Virus record (IMG/VR): IMGVR_UViG_3300023116_000076
Span: 1-47,760 of that record
Direction: 5' to 3' (one strand)
Source of the DNA: a virus
Length of the DNA: 47,760 nt
Part shown: positions 1-5,891 of the stretch, in pieces
Position numbering within the stretch: position 1 is the stretch's first letter
Layout: each line of letters starts with the position of its first letter
Made by a program: the position numbers and the translations under genes
Notes under the pieces: model-generated
Databases searched by the model: none
What the model was told of the DNA's origin: nothing
What the model saw: the letters and a program-made list of their open reading frames with translations, nothing else

Positions 1-1
1 G

Positions 2-307
2 AACCAATCAACTGCTGCTGACCTTATGAAGGAACGAATCGTTACCTTAAGACGTAAGCTTATGGGAACTCCTATTCGTTACATGGCTCAAGTGCACGAT
101 GAACTTTGTCTTACAGGTCCAGAGGAAGTGTTCGAGGATCCTCGCACAAGACGCGACATTGTATGGCACATGTCCAATCCTGAAATCGAGATGCGAGTTC
201 CTGTCCGATGTTCTTATGGAATCAGCTCGAAGAACTGGGCTGAAGCGTCGGCTGGAGAGACAAAAGAATCGCCCGAAGAAGGATTCGCATTCGAGCATCT
301 TAAATGA
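2..307 (+). CDS. Family A DNA polymerase, C-terminal fragment (cut by contig end)
   Basis: The reading frame is open from base 2 and encodes the last 101 residues of the polymerase whose full copy lies at the right end of the window. It contains the motif C triad His-Asp-Glu within AQVHDEL, the catalytic metal-binding site of the palm. It differs from the full copy at four residues, all outside the motif. It is not an independent gene: the first in-frame ATG at 26 is an internal methionine and no ribosome-binding site precedes it. It is best treated as the end of the full-length gene, broken by the contig boundary. Confidence 0.9.
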   Translation, partial: NQSTAADLMKERIVTLRRKLMGTPIRYMAQVHDELCLTGPEEVFEDPRTRRDIVWHMSNPEIEMRVPVRCSYGISSKNWAEASAGETKESPEEGFAFEHLK

Positions 308-308
308 T

Positions 309-322
309 ACTACTATAGTAGT
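309..322. other. Perfect 14-bp palindrome after polymerase stop
   Basis: ACTACTATAGTAGT starts two bases after the polymerase stop codon and is a perfect inverted repeat with no loop. In the right-end copy one base differs (ACTAATATAGTAGT), breaking the symmetry. It could be an operator or a weak hairpin; the variation suggests the symmetry is not strictly required. Confidence 0.4.
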
Positions 323-343
323 GTAAAATGCGTGCCGAAAAAC

Positions 344-407
344 TTTTTCAAAATGAGGAAGTTTTTTCCCGATTGGTATTTACATTACTTCCTCACATGT
401 CGATAAT
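344..407 (+). promoter_or_regulatory. Early promoter P1, TTTACA-17-GATAAT with upstream element
   Basis: A -35 box TTTACA at 379-384 and a -10 box GATAAT at 402-407 are separated by 17 bp. The motif AACTTTTTC lies about 35 bp upstream of the -35 box, as it does near promoters at 1434, 2562 and 35556. GAGGAAGT at 354-361 and ACTTCCTC at 387-394 form an inverted repeat, the second arm lying in the spacer, which is a possible operator. It would drive the small gene cluster starting at 463. Spacing and box quality are seen directly; activity is inferred. Confidence 0.7.
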
Positions 408-441
408 AGAAACATAGTCGAAACAAATCGACAAACACAAA

Positions 442-465
442 CACTTACATAGGAGAAACACGATG
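442..465 (+). promoter_or_regulatory. Repeated ribosome-binding leader (first of about ten copies)
   Basis: A near-identical leader, CACTTACATAGGAGAAACA followed by the start codon after a few bases, precedes genes at 463, 763, 952, 1518, 1799, 2053, 3752, 35635 and 35979; a shorter form, TTATAGGAGAAAC, precedes 2662. Conservation extends well beyond the Shine-Dalgarno core (AGGAG) to the upstream ACAT and, in several copies, to ACACTT. The ACA..GGA arrangement resembles the known CsrA/RsmA RNA target core (ACARGGA), with one extra base, and this phage encodes a CsrA homologue at 8840. Shared translational control is inferred. Confidence 0.75.
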
Positions 466-687
466 CTGACCATCACCATTCACACAACTGAAGCAAACTT
501 CAAACAAGAAGTCGAGTCTGTTGCTGCTGCAAGTGCTGCTTGGAGAAAGCACCGCGATCACTATTTTATCGGGTCGCGTGACATGCGAGGCAATTGTGGA
601 ATGCTTGAGAAAGATGGCAAGAAAATTGGTCACGTGAGTTACAATGGACGTGCATGGGATCTTGAAGAAAAACCTTGGATGTTCTGA
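463..687 (+). CDS. Small early protein, unknown function (74 aa)
   Basis: I do not recognise the family. The protein is short and soluble-looking, with a mixed alpha/beta pattern: a predicted helix rich in Glu and Ala (about residues 12-28) followed by strands around GHVSYNG. No membrane segment, metal-binding cysteine set or signal peptide is visible. The ATG is preceded by the shared leader with AGGAG at ideal spacing, and promoter P1 lies just upstream. A terminator follows. First gene of the early cluster, so a host-takeover role is possible but unproven. Confidence 0.75.
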   Translation: MLTITIHTTEANFKQEVESVAAASAAWRKHRDHYFIGSRDMRGNCGMLEKDGKKIGHVSYNGRAWDLEEKPWMF

Positions 688-712
688 ATGCTGATACAAT
701 GAAGACATAACT

Positions 713-732
713 GGTCGCCCTCCGGGGCGGCC
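713..732 (+). terminator. Hairpin terminator
   Basis: GGTCGCCC and GGGCGGCC pair over eight positions (one G-T) around a TCCG tetraloop, followed by a T-rich but interrupted tract (TTCTTATTCTTTT). It lies between the first and second early genes and is probably a partial terminator, since no new promoter is evident before the next gene. Confidence 0.7.
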
Positions 733-762
733 TTCTTATTCTTTTCACATAGGAGAAACACG

Positions 763-924
763 ATGCTGACCGTAACATGTCCTTGCTATGAACACAAAGG
801 CGAACACGTGGATGTTGGCCGACACGAAGTAACCATTGCAGTAACATTCGCCACGCTGCACTTACGCAGTAACGCAACGCGAAAGGTGAACACGATCATT
901 GACTTACTGCTTGCTGGATTTTAA
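763..924 (+). CDS. Small early protein, unknown function (53 aa)
   Basis: This short frame begins with ATG directly behind the same leader as the first early gene; the shared stretch runs into the coding sequence, so both proteins begin MLT(I/V)T. That suggests the 5' end was duplicated. The protein has two N-terminal cysteines (CPC) and several histidines, then a hydrophobic C-terminal helix (IIDLLLAG). Family unknown. The strong leader and correct spacing are the main support. Confidence 0.6.
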   Translation: MLTVTCPCYEHKGEHVDVGRHEVTIAVTFATLHLRSNATRKVNTIIDLLLAGF

Positions 925-951
925 CTTAACCTTTACATAGGAGACATCACA

Positions 952-1212
952 ATGACAAGCAACACGCCGATTGAGGAAGTACTTGAGTTCGCATTGGAAT
1001 GTTACAATGACGAAGACTTGCAGGATCAGCACTTGATCGATAGTGAATGTGAATACCATCACGGGTTCCGTAAGCATCGCTTAGAGGCCAACACGATCGA
1101 GTTCGCAAGGGATTACTGGCAGTCGTGTTGGTCCTTTGCCCGATATCATCTTAACGGTCAAGAGAGAAAGGAATACATGGAGTCTGATCCACCACCAGGA
1201 GTTGGAATCTGA
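952..1212 (+). CDS. Small early acidic protein, unknown function (86 aa)
   Basis: Not a recognised family. The protein is acidic and rich in aromatic residues, with a predicted helical N-terminal half (EEVLEFALECYNDED) and a run of Trp, Tyr and Phe in the middle. No membrane segment or enzymatic motif is visible. The start follows the ACATAGGAGA leader at normal spacing. It sits in the run of small rightward genes behind P1, consistent with an early accessory role. Confidence 0.7.
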   Translation: MTSNTPIEEVLEFALECYNDEDLQDQHLIDSECEYHHGFRKHRLEANTIEFARDYWQSCWSFARYHLNGQERKEYMESDPPPGVGI

Positions 1213-1215
1213 CAT

Positions 1216-1380
1216 ATGATTGTCCAATTGGTTAAGGGAAAGGATCGTGTTAAGTTCACGGTCCTTTCTTCAGTTACGGTCATTAAAAAGAATGACGAGC
1301 TACCAGTCCTGCTTCCAGTTCATGCCGCTAGAAAAGTTTATAAACAATACCTGTCTCGAGGGTACGTGAAAACAGGATGA
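1216..1380 (+). CDS. Small basic protein, unknown function (54 aa)
   Basis: The frame starts four bases after the preceding stop, so translation is probably coupled; an AGGAG lies 14 bases upstream, rather far. The protein is basic, with a beta-rich N-terminal part (VKFTVLSSVTVIKK) and a C-terminal helix ending in RGYVKTG. The pattern is compatible with a small barrel such as an SH3-like fold, but this is a guess. No family is recognised. Confidence 0.5.
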   Translation: MIVQLVKGKDRVKFTVLSSVTVIKKNDELPVLLPVHAARKVYKQYLSRGYVKTG

Positions 1381-1398
1381 TTCAGGACTTCAGAAAAA

Positions 1399-1462
1399 TT
1401 TTTCAAAATGAGGAAGTTTTTTCCCGTTTCCTATTTACATAACTTCCCCATATGTCGATAAT
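1399..1462 (+). promoter_or_regulatory. Early promoter P2, TTTACA-17-GATAAT
   Basis: TTTACA (1434-1439) and GATAAT (1457-1462) are 17 bp apart. The region from TTTTTC at 1399 to the -35 box is almost identical to the one upstream of P1 (same 35-bp offset), and the GAGGAAGT...ACTTCC inverted repeat recurs with one mismatch (ACTTCCCC). The conserved stretch outside the -35 and -10 boxes argues for a binding site shared by the two promoters. Confidence 0.7.
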
Positions 1463-1517
1463 GTATACATAGTCGATTGCTGTTGATCGACACAAACACT
1501 TACATAGGAGATACACA

Positions 1518-1769
1518 ATGAAGAAATCGATTCAAACAGAAGTTGCAGAACTTGTCGCCGAAAACAAAACTGACCGCTCGATCGCAAAGGTACTTCGCAA
1601 TCGATTGGACAAGGACACCAAGAACAAGAAGCAACTGATCGACCTTGGGAAAGAGATGGGTTACAGCTACTCTTGGAGAAATCATCGGGACACTTTGATC
1701 GAAGACTTGACTCAACTGTTCCTTGAGTTCGCAAATGAAGTTCGTCAACAGAATCGCTGCCACGCTTAA
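1518..1769 (+). CDS. Small helical early protein, unknown function (83 aa)
   Basis: The protein is almost entirely predicted alpha helix, strongly charged (many Lys, Glu, Asp), with an N-terminal helix (KSIQTEVAELVAENK) and a C-terminal helix (IEDLTQLFLEFANEV). No enzymatic motif, cysteine cluster or membrane segment is visible. Start chosen behind the ACATAGGAGA leader and promoter P2. A small nucleic-acid- or protein-binding helical bundle is plausible; no family assigned. Confidence 0.7.
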   Translation: MKKSIQTEVAELVAENKTDRSIAKVLRNRLDKDTKNKKQLIDLGKEMGYSYSWRNHRDTLIEDLTQLFLEFANEVRQQNRCHA

Positions 1770-1798
1770 TCACTAACACTTACATAGGAGACATCACA

Positions 1799-2014
1799 AT
1801 GAAGAACTTGACAAACATCGCAAAGTCAAAAGGCTACGCTACCTTCGATAACGCAAAGAAGAAACTGGAGAAAGAACTTGAAGCATGTGGCTTCGACCGA
1901 GTGAACTACTTGATTGCAGTAAACGAGGAAGGTCGATTCGTTCCAGTCGTCATGCACAACAATGATCCAATGATCACCGTTCTTGTTCATCACGGGATCA
2001 CAGTAGTCGGATAA
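1799..2014 (+). CDS. Small early protein, unknown function (71 aa)
   Basis: The N-terminal third is a Lys-rich helix (FDNAKKKLEKELEAC); the rest looks like alternating strands (LIAVNEEGRFVPVVM, MITVLVHHGITVVG). The alpha-then-beta pattern suggests one small folded domain. The start lies behind a perfect copy of the shared leader. Operon with the genes before and after it; no terminator lies between. Family unknown. Confidence 0.7.
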   Translation: MKNLTNIAKSKGYATFDNAKKKLEKELEACGFDRVNYLIAVNEEGRFVPVVMHNNDPMITVLVHHGITVVG

Positions 2015-2052
2015 CCTACTTAACTTTACCTTTACACATAGGAGACATCACA

Positions 2053-2487
2053 ATGAAGAACATTCACGACTTTCACAACATTGAATCTTTTCGACTAACA
2101 CGAACTTGGAACGACTCGCTTGCTGACGCTCTTGCTGACGACGTTCTTGGAAGTTCACAAGGCTACACTTACGCCGGCGGCACGCTCTTCATTGAGAAGA
2201 CAGTCGCAAACACTTTCGATGTTGTCATCGGAAATAGCTGCAAGACATTCTTAGTACTTGAGGATGCAGAGCTTTTCTTGTTCACTGAGTTCTACTTGAC
2301 CGAATGTTGGACTTGGGTTGATGAAATGCAACTTCCGATTTTCGGATGTCCCGAACTCTGTAAACTTTCCAGCTGCTCCGATGACTATGCCATCTATGTA
2401 GATGGTGACGGCGACCGTTGGCAAGTCCAACGTGACGAGCTAGGGTTCATCGATGTTATTGGCCAATTGATTCAATTGGACGAATAG
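2053..2487 (+). CDS. Acidic early protein, unknown function (144 aa)
   Basis: A strongly acidic soluble protein with many aromatic residues and six cysteines, several in the C-terminal half (FGCPELCKLSSC), which may bind metal or form a cluster but do not match a named zinc-finger pattern. The C-terminus (VDGDGDRWQVQRDELGFIDV) resembles a small beta domain. The start follows the shared leader; a strong terminator follows the gene and closes this early transcription unit. A DNA-mimic or host-enzyme inhibitor role would fit its acidity but is speculation. Confidence 0.7.
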   Translation: MKNIHDFHNIESFRLTRTWNDSLADALADDVLGSSQGYTYAGGTLFIEKTVANTFDVVIGNSCKTFLVLEDAELFLFTEFYLTECWTWVDEMQLPIFGCPELCKLSSCSDDYAIYVDGDGDRWQVQRDELGFIDVIGQLIQLDE

Positions 2488-2496
2488 ACCCGACGA

Positions 2497-2530
2497 TTCT
2501 GGGGTCCATCTCGGGCCCCAGAACTTTTTC
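2497..2530 (+). terminator. Strong rho-independent terminator
   Basis: TTCTGGGGTCC and GGGCCCCAGAA pair over 11 positions (one G-T) around a five-base loop ATCTC, followed by CTTTTTC. It ends the early unit that starts at P2. The trailing AACTTTTTC also resembles the element found upstream of the other TTTACA promoters, so one sequence may serve both roles. Confidence 0.85.
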
Positions 2531-2561
2531 TAAAAACTTTCCATTTTTTACTGTTTTGAGA

Positions 2562-2590
2562 TTTACACAAACACATCCACAGGATACATT
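2562..2590 (+). promoter_or_regulatory. Promoter P3, TTTACA-17-TACATT
   Basis: TTTACA (2562-2567) and TACATT (2585-2590) are 17 bp apart, with AACTTTTTC 37 bp upstream of the -35 box as at the other early promoters. It lies just after a strong terminator and before the gene at 2662, so it would start a new transcript. Confidence 0.55.
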
Positions 2591-2661
2591 GGACCTATCT
2601 TGGCAATCAAAGTTGATTGTCGAAAACTTTTGAACTCTGTTTCTTATAGGAGAAACGAATC

Positions 2662-3096
2662 ATGGCTACGAAGAACAAACCTCAAGAATCTGCCAAGTCT
2701 GCTAAACCTGGAAGCAAAGGCGATGAATCGACTGCGCCGCAAAAGAAAGGCAAAGTTCATCATCCGCTGCTCAAGGTCGATGCTGACGGGAAACCGACCG
2801 AAAAACTCGAGTCTGTTCCCGATGACTTTGATCCCAAAGTTCACAAGCCGCTTCGCAAATCAGACTTCGCTTCCGAAGCCTCTTACCTCATTATGCGAGC
2901 CGAAGATCTCGAGCAGAAAGCCAAAGGCTACCGCGATGAAGCCGAACTGATTCGCAAGGGTGGTGGCAAGAAAGCCGCGGCCAAAGCCAAACGCTTGCAG
3001 AAGATGCAAGAACGGATGGATGCTCTCAAGAAGGAGCTCGAAGAGTCCGGCATCGACACTGCCGAACTGCTGTCGACTCTCGAAGAAGACGAGTAG
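2662..3096 (+). CDS. Lys/Glu-rich coiled-coil protein, unknown function (144 aa)
   Basis: The N-terminal 50 residues are low-complexity and rich in Lys, Ser and Pro, probably disordered; residues about 75-135 form a long charged helix with coiled-coil character (AEDLEQKAKGYRDEAELIRK, then LQKMQERMDALKKELEE). No enzymatic motif. Third codon positions are richer in G and C than in the small genes before it, similar to the capsid gene, which suggests high expression. It has its own promoter, a good ribosome site (TTATAGGAGAAAC) and a terminator after it. It may be an abundant DNA-binding or scaffold-like protein; no family assigned. Confidence 0.75.
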   Translation: MATKNKPQESAKSAKPGSKGDESTAPQKKGKVHHPLLKVDADGKPTEKLESVPDDFDPKVHKPLRKSDFASEASYLIMRAEDLEQKAKGYRDEAELIRKGGGKKAAAKAKRLQKMQERMDALKKELEESGIDTAELLSTLEEDE

Positions 3097-3117
3097 TTCA
3101 CCGCTGTCTGAGACCTT

Positions 3118-3146
3118 GGGTCGTCCATTGTGGGCGACCCTTTTTT
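3118..3146 (+). terminator. Strong rho-independent terminator
   Basis: GGGTCGTCC and GGGCGACCC pair over nine positions (one G-T) around the loop ATTGT, followed directly by six T. It separates the coiled-coil gene from the acidic-tail gene. Confidence 0.9.
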
Positions 3147-3176
3147 CGTTTGTAGTTCTCGAAAGGAACAAAAGTT

Positions 3177-3536
3177 ATGGGACATACACGTGAATCAAGC
3201 TTCCACGGGCAATGCCCAAACGAAGTGAAAGAAAAGCTGACCAGCATGAACGTCGAAGTTAAGCAAGCCGAAGGTGCGTTCATCATCAGCACCGATGATC
3301 CACAAGCGTTGAACGACGCCTTCAAGTTGCTCAACGAACATGAGATCAAAGGCGCACCGATGCCGATGGTCGAGTCCGACGAAGAGCCGCGTCAACGTCA
3401 GACCGAAGATGCTGACGAAGTCGAAGTCGACGATGAAGTCGAAGTCGATGATGAAGTCGAAGTCGATGATGAAGTCGAAGGCGATGATGAAGATGACGAG
3501 TCTGAGGGTCCTGAGGAGGATGCTGACGACGAGTAA
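3177..3536 (+). CDS. Protein with extreme acidic repeat tail (119 aa)
   Basis: The first ~70 residues look like one small alpha/beta domain (KLTSMNVEVKQAEGAFIIST, then ALNDAFKLLNEH). From about residue 75 the protein is almost all Asp, Glu and Val, with a tandem repeat of the type DDEVEV present about three and a half times and encoded by near-identical 18-base DNA repeats. Such tails occur in DNA-mimic proteins, histone-binding proteins and ssDNA-binding proteins. Codon use is GC-richer like its upstream neighbour, suggesting abundance. Family unknown. The ATG follows GAAAGGAAC, a fair ribosome site. Confidence 0.75.
   Translation: MGHTRESSFHGQCPNEVKEKLTSMNVEVKQAEGAFIISTDDPQALNDAFKLLNEHEIKGAPMPMVESDEEPRQRQTEDADEVEVDDEVEVDDEVEVDDEVEGDDEDDESEGPEEDADDE
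3427..3489 (+). repeat. Tandem 18-bp coding repeat (GAAGTCGATGAT type)
   Basis: A unit close to GAAGTCGAAGTCGATGAT is repeated about three and a half times inside the acidic-tail gene with only silent or near-silent differences. It encodes the Asp-Glu-Val repeats and could vary in copy number by slippage. Confidence 0.7.
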
Positions 3537-3544
3537 TATCGCCG

Positions 3545-3560
3545 CGTGATAATTATCACG
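3545..3560. promoter_or_regulatory. Perfect 16-bp palindrome, possible operator
   Basis: CGTGATAATTATCACG is a perfect inverted repeat without loop, eight bases after the stop of the acidic-tail gene and about 100 bp before the promoter at 3657. The size and symmetry are typical of sites for dimeric helix-turn-helix regulators. No regulator is identified. Confidence 0.45.
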
Positions 3561-3582
3561 TGTACTTGATCAAGGACACGAG

Positions 3583-3626
3583 ACTTGCTCTCAGGACGTG
3601 CCATTTCTGGGAGCAAGTTTATTTTA
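3583..3626 (+). terminator. Long-stem terminator
   Basis: ACTTGCTCTCAG (3583-3594) pairs with CTGGGAGCAAGT (3607-3618) over 12 positions with one G-T, loop of 12, followed by TTATTTT. It ends the 3.2-3.5 kb unit just before the next promoter. Confidence 0.75.
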
Positions 3627-3656
3627 GAAGTTTTTCCAAATTAGTGCATTCTGGGG

Positions 3657-3686
3657 TTGACAACTGACCATAGCATTTGTTACAAT
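3657..3686 (+). promoter_or_regulatory. Promoter P4, TTGACA-18-TACAAT
   Basis: Consensus -35 TTGACA (3657-3662), 18-bp spacer, -10 TACAAT (3681-3686). The stretch TGTTACAAT followed by ACTGG is closely shared with a promoter-like site at 6002. It would drive the ligase/kinase operon starting at 3752. Confidence 0.75.
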
Positions 3687-3751
3687 GAACTGGGGACCAG
3701 CTTCAGGATAAGCTCCCCCACTGGGTACTACTACTAACATAGGAGAAACAA

Positions 3752-4081
3752 ATGACTGGACGGAAAACAGTCGTCGCTGATCTAAAGGAAGCAATCAAAG
3801 CTGAAGAGTCGCTGATCCGGACCCTTAAGACAGACATACAAATTCCAAGGATCTTGCAGGACAACATCGATCACACAAGAGCAAAGATCGAGAAACTGCA
3901 AAGGGAACTTGATTCCTTGCTCCATCGTCAACAGAATCTTATCCCAATGCTTGACGACGCTGAGGAGCATCTTAAAGAGCTTAATCAAGAACTTGCTATC
4001 GAAAATAAACGGGCCAAGGTTGAACAACTGCTCCGCTTACAGGATAGCATTGAAGATCTGCAAGAGGAGATCAACTCATGA
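3752..4081 (+). CDS. Coiled-coil protein, unknown function (109 aa)
   Basis: Nearly the whole protein is predicted alpha helix with heptad-like spacing of Leu and Ile (for example AKIEKLQRELDSLLHRQQ and LNQELAIENKRAKVEQLL), so a dimeric coiled coil is likely. No enzymatic motif. The start lies behind the shared ACATAGGAGAAAC leader and promoter P4. Its last codons overlap the ligase start (ATGA-type junction), so the two are translationally coupled; a role linked to ligase or DNA ends is possible but unproven. Confidence 0.75.
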   Translation: MTGRKTVVADLKEAIKAEESLIRTLKTDIQIPRILQDNIDHTRAKIEKLQRELDSLLHRQQNLIPMLDDAEEHLKELNQELAIENKRAKVEQLLRLQDSIEDLQEEINS

Positions 4082-4908
4082 AGGCTCCGAGGTACAAGAA
4101 TCAGCCTGTTGCTTTTGCTCATGCTAAACACGATGGCTGGCAGATGAGGGTACGAAAGGACACTGCCGGCCGTGTTAGCATCAAGTCACGTAACACAAAG
4201 GAATACTACGAGAAACTCAAGTTCTGTCCGACACTGATGTTGGGCGTGCTTGAGATGCCGAGAGACACTGAGGTGTGGGGAGAACTTTGGTACCCAGGTG
4301 AACCTGCATCTTATGTGTCCTCGGCTATTGCTAAAGAAGATAAGAACCTTCGCTTCGATGCGTTCTGCTCACCAAGCCTTCATCACGCACAAGACTTAGG
4401 AGCCACTAAGTTAACGTGCGAGAACTGGGGCTTCACGTTTCTCGACTTTTGGGTTGACGAAACGATGTCGCTTATGGGATCTCTTGGTCGATTCGATAAC
4501 GTCCGTGAGTTACCTATAGGCGGTGACATTGAAGGTTACGTACTTAAGAACGGAAACATGTATGACTGGTATAAGTATAAGCCTCAAGAAACCATTGACC
4601 TCATCATCACTGGGTACACCGAAGGCCAAGGCGCTCATGAAGGATTCATTGGGTCGATTATATGTAGCACATCAGAAGGATACGAAGTTGCAAACGTATC
4701 AGGGATGGATGTCGATACCCGTGAAGAAATCTCTTGTCGCGAAGAATACTACATCGGCAAAGTAGTTGAAGTTCAATACCAATGTGTCGGCACTAAAGGC
4801 CGGCTAAGACACCCAACATTCAAAAGGTTCCGTGATGACAAACTTGCAGCAGACTGTCCATCGACACAAGACGAAAACTTGCGACATTATTATCAAGCTT
4901 TGTCCTGA
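4078..4908 (+). CDS. ATP-dependent DNA ligase
   Basis: Seals nicks in DNA using ATP through an enzyme-AMP intermediate. The adenylation-domain motifs are visible: motif I KHDG at residues 17-20 (catalytic Lys17), motif III around WGELWYPGE, motif IV IEGYVLK near 151-157, and motif V WYKYKP near 164-169. A C-terminal OB-fold-like domain follows (about 170-260), ending in HPTFKRFRDDK, a pattern common in small phage ligases. At 276 residues it is a minimal ligase. It overlaps the preceding coiled-coil gene by four bases and the following kinase by about 75. It probably acts in lagging-strand joining during phage replication. Confidence 0.93.
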   Translation: MKAPRYKNQPVAFAHAKHDGWQMRVRKDTAGRVSIKSRNTKEYYEKLKFCPTLMLGVLEMPRDTEVWGELWYPGEPASYVSSAIAKEDKNLRFDAFCSPSLHHAQDLGATKLTCENWGFTFLDFWVDETMSLMGSLGRFDNVRELPIGGDIEGYVLKNGNMYDWYKYKPQETIDLIITGYTEGQGAHEGFIGSIICSTSEGYEVANVSGMDVDTREEISCREEYYIGKVVEVQYQCVGTKGRLRHPTFKRFRDDKLAADCPSTQDENLRHYYQALS

Positions 4909-5533
4909 TGCTACTTGGCAAGTCGCAAGGCTGCTTAAGTTACCTCATAGTGTTATCGCTGACAACCTAAAGGCAATAAGTCCTCAGTGTCTTGTGTATG
5001 ATTACATTTCCGGGGTTCATGCACAGCCTGACGTCATCCACGATTTCATGGAGAGTCATGTCTGGTTCAACCCTTGCATCGAAACTACCTTAAGCGTAGA
5101 CAAGGAACACTACATCGAGTACTGTAAGGAGCGGCTTTCTTTGATCGAGCACAGTTCGTCAAGTGAATGGGCTGATCCTATATGGCGAACGATTCGTGAC
5201 AAGCATCTCACGCCTGTAGCTTTTTGTCATGGCGACCTTACTTGTGAGAACGTTATACTTTCACATGGTGAAGTGAAACTCATCGACCCAGGAAAGAGCC
5301 GCGGTCTTGACTGCATGGAGCTTGACGAATCAAAGATCTTGCAGTCATATGACGGGTGGCACAAAATGAAACACGGCAGTCAACCCGGCGCGTTAGGATT
5401 TGATATCTCTCACGTGCACTGGGCTTTGCTGGCAACACACTACATTCGTTTAGCTTGTCACAAAGACCTTCATCCATTCAAGTATCGTAAGTGGGCATTA
5501 GATAGAGCAAGGAGTATTGCAAATGAATTGTAA
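4835..5533 (+). CDS. APH/choline-kinase-fold small-molecule kinase
   Basis: The catalytic loop HGDLTCEN (near residue 132) and the metal-binding LIDPGK (near 150) are those of the aminoglycoside phosphotransferase / choline kinase fold, which phosphorylates small hydroxyl substrates with ATP. The N-terminal lobe is short (about 50 residues before the hinge), so the nucleotide-binding part is reduced. ATG 4835 is preferred to GTG 4832 because AAAAGG lies seven bases upstream. It overlaps the ligase gene by 74 bases. Next to HAD, nucleotidyltransferase and possible glycosyltransferase genes, it resembles cassettes that activate a sugar or amino alcohol. The substrate is unknown. Confidence 0.8.
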   Translation: MTNLQQTVHRHKTKTCDIIIKLCPDATWQVARLLKLPHSVIADNLKAISPQCLVYDYISGVHAQPDVIHDFMESHVWFNPCIETTLSVDKEHYIEYCKERLSLIEHSSSSEWADPIWRTIRDKHLTPVAFCHGDLTCENVILSHGEVKLIDPGKSRGLDCMELDESKILQSYDGWHKMKHGSQPGALGFDISHVHWALLATHYIRLACHKDLHPFKYRKWALDRARSIANEL

Positions 5534-5891
5534 GAAGCAATGTGTTATCGTTGACATTGATGGAACAGTCATCAAACATTGTCGTCCATGGGAATGGACT
5601 AATCCTATCACCATACTGCCCGGTGTCTTGGAGCAGTTTGCTGATTGGGAATCACAAGGCTGTCACATAGTGTTGATGACAGGCCGCAAGGAATCTAATC
5701 GTCAGTGGCTGCAAGATCAGTTACGTCGCAAAGGTTTGTATTGGGATGCGCTGCTTATGAACTGCGGCAGCGGTCCACGCACATTAGTAAACGATATGAA
5801 ACCTAACGGTCAAAAGTCAGCGCACGCTGTGAACTGTAAACGCGACGCCGGAATGAAAGAAGGCTGGCACTCTTATGGAGATGACAAATGA
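5523..5891 (+). CDS. HAD-superfamily phosphatase/polynucleotide-kinase-phosphatase type
   Basis: Motif I is DIDGT at residues 11-15 (nucleophile Asp11, acid/base Asp13), motif II is the Thr in LMTGRK, and the C-terminal LVNDMKP and AHAVNC match the small HAD family common in phages and in surface-polysaccharide loci. At 122 residues it has only a minimal cap. It likely removes a phosphate from a sugar or nucleotide-type substrate. ATG 5523 is chosen because AAGGAG lies eight bases upstream; it overlaps the kinase end. Its position between the kinase and nucleotidyltransferase suggests it works in the same pathway. Confidence 0.82.
   Translation: MNCKKQCVIVDIDGTVIKHCRPWEWTNPITILPGVLEQFADWESQGCHIVLMTGRKESNRQWLQDQLRRKGLYWDALLMNCGSGPRTLVNDMKPNGQKSAHAVNCKRDAGMKEGWHSYGDDK

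Larger units (their letters stand above)
1..430. repeat. Left copy of contig-terminal overlap
   Basis: This segment repeats at the right end of the window (47332-47760). I count ten substitutions and one single-base indel (an extra C in the A5-C-T5 run here), about 97% identity. Four substitution sites change polymerase residues (M/K, I/L, A/S, T/I). A true terminal redundancy within one molecule should be identical, so this looks like a circular or circularly permuted genome whose two contig ends came from different members of a mixed population. A real diverged duplication is possible but less likely, because the repeat stops exactly at the contig ends. Confidence 0.9.

Noticed and set aside
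1-430. Exact direct terminal repeat of the packaged genome
   Set aside because: The two copies differ at eleven places; a physical terminal repeat in one molecule should be identical, so contig-closure overlap is preferred.
2600-2950. + strand frame of 116 codons overlapping the coiled-coil gene
   Set aside because: Starts at a TTG before the ribosome site of the gene at 2662; its protein is an Arg/Ser/Leu-rich shadow of that frame.
3427-3489. CRISPR-like repeat array
   Set aside because: The 18-bp repeats are contiguous, in frame and coding for acidic residues; there are no spacers.
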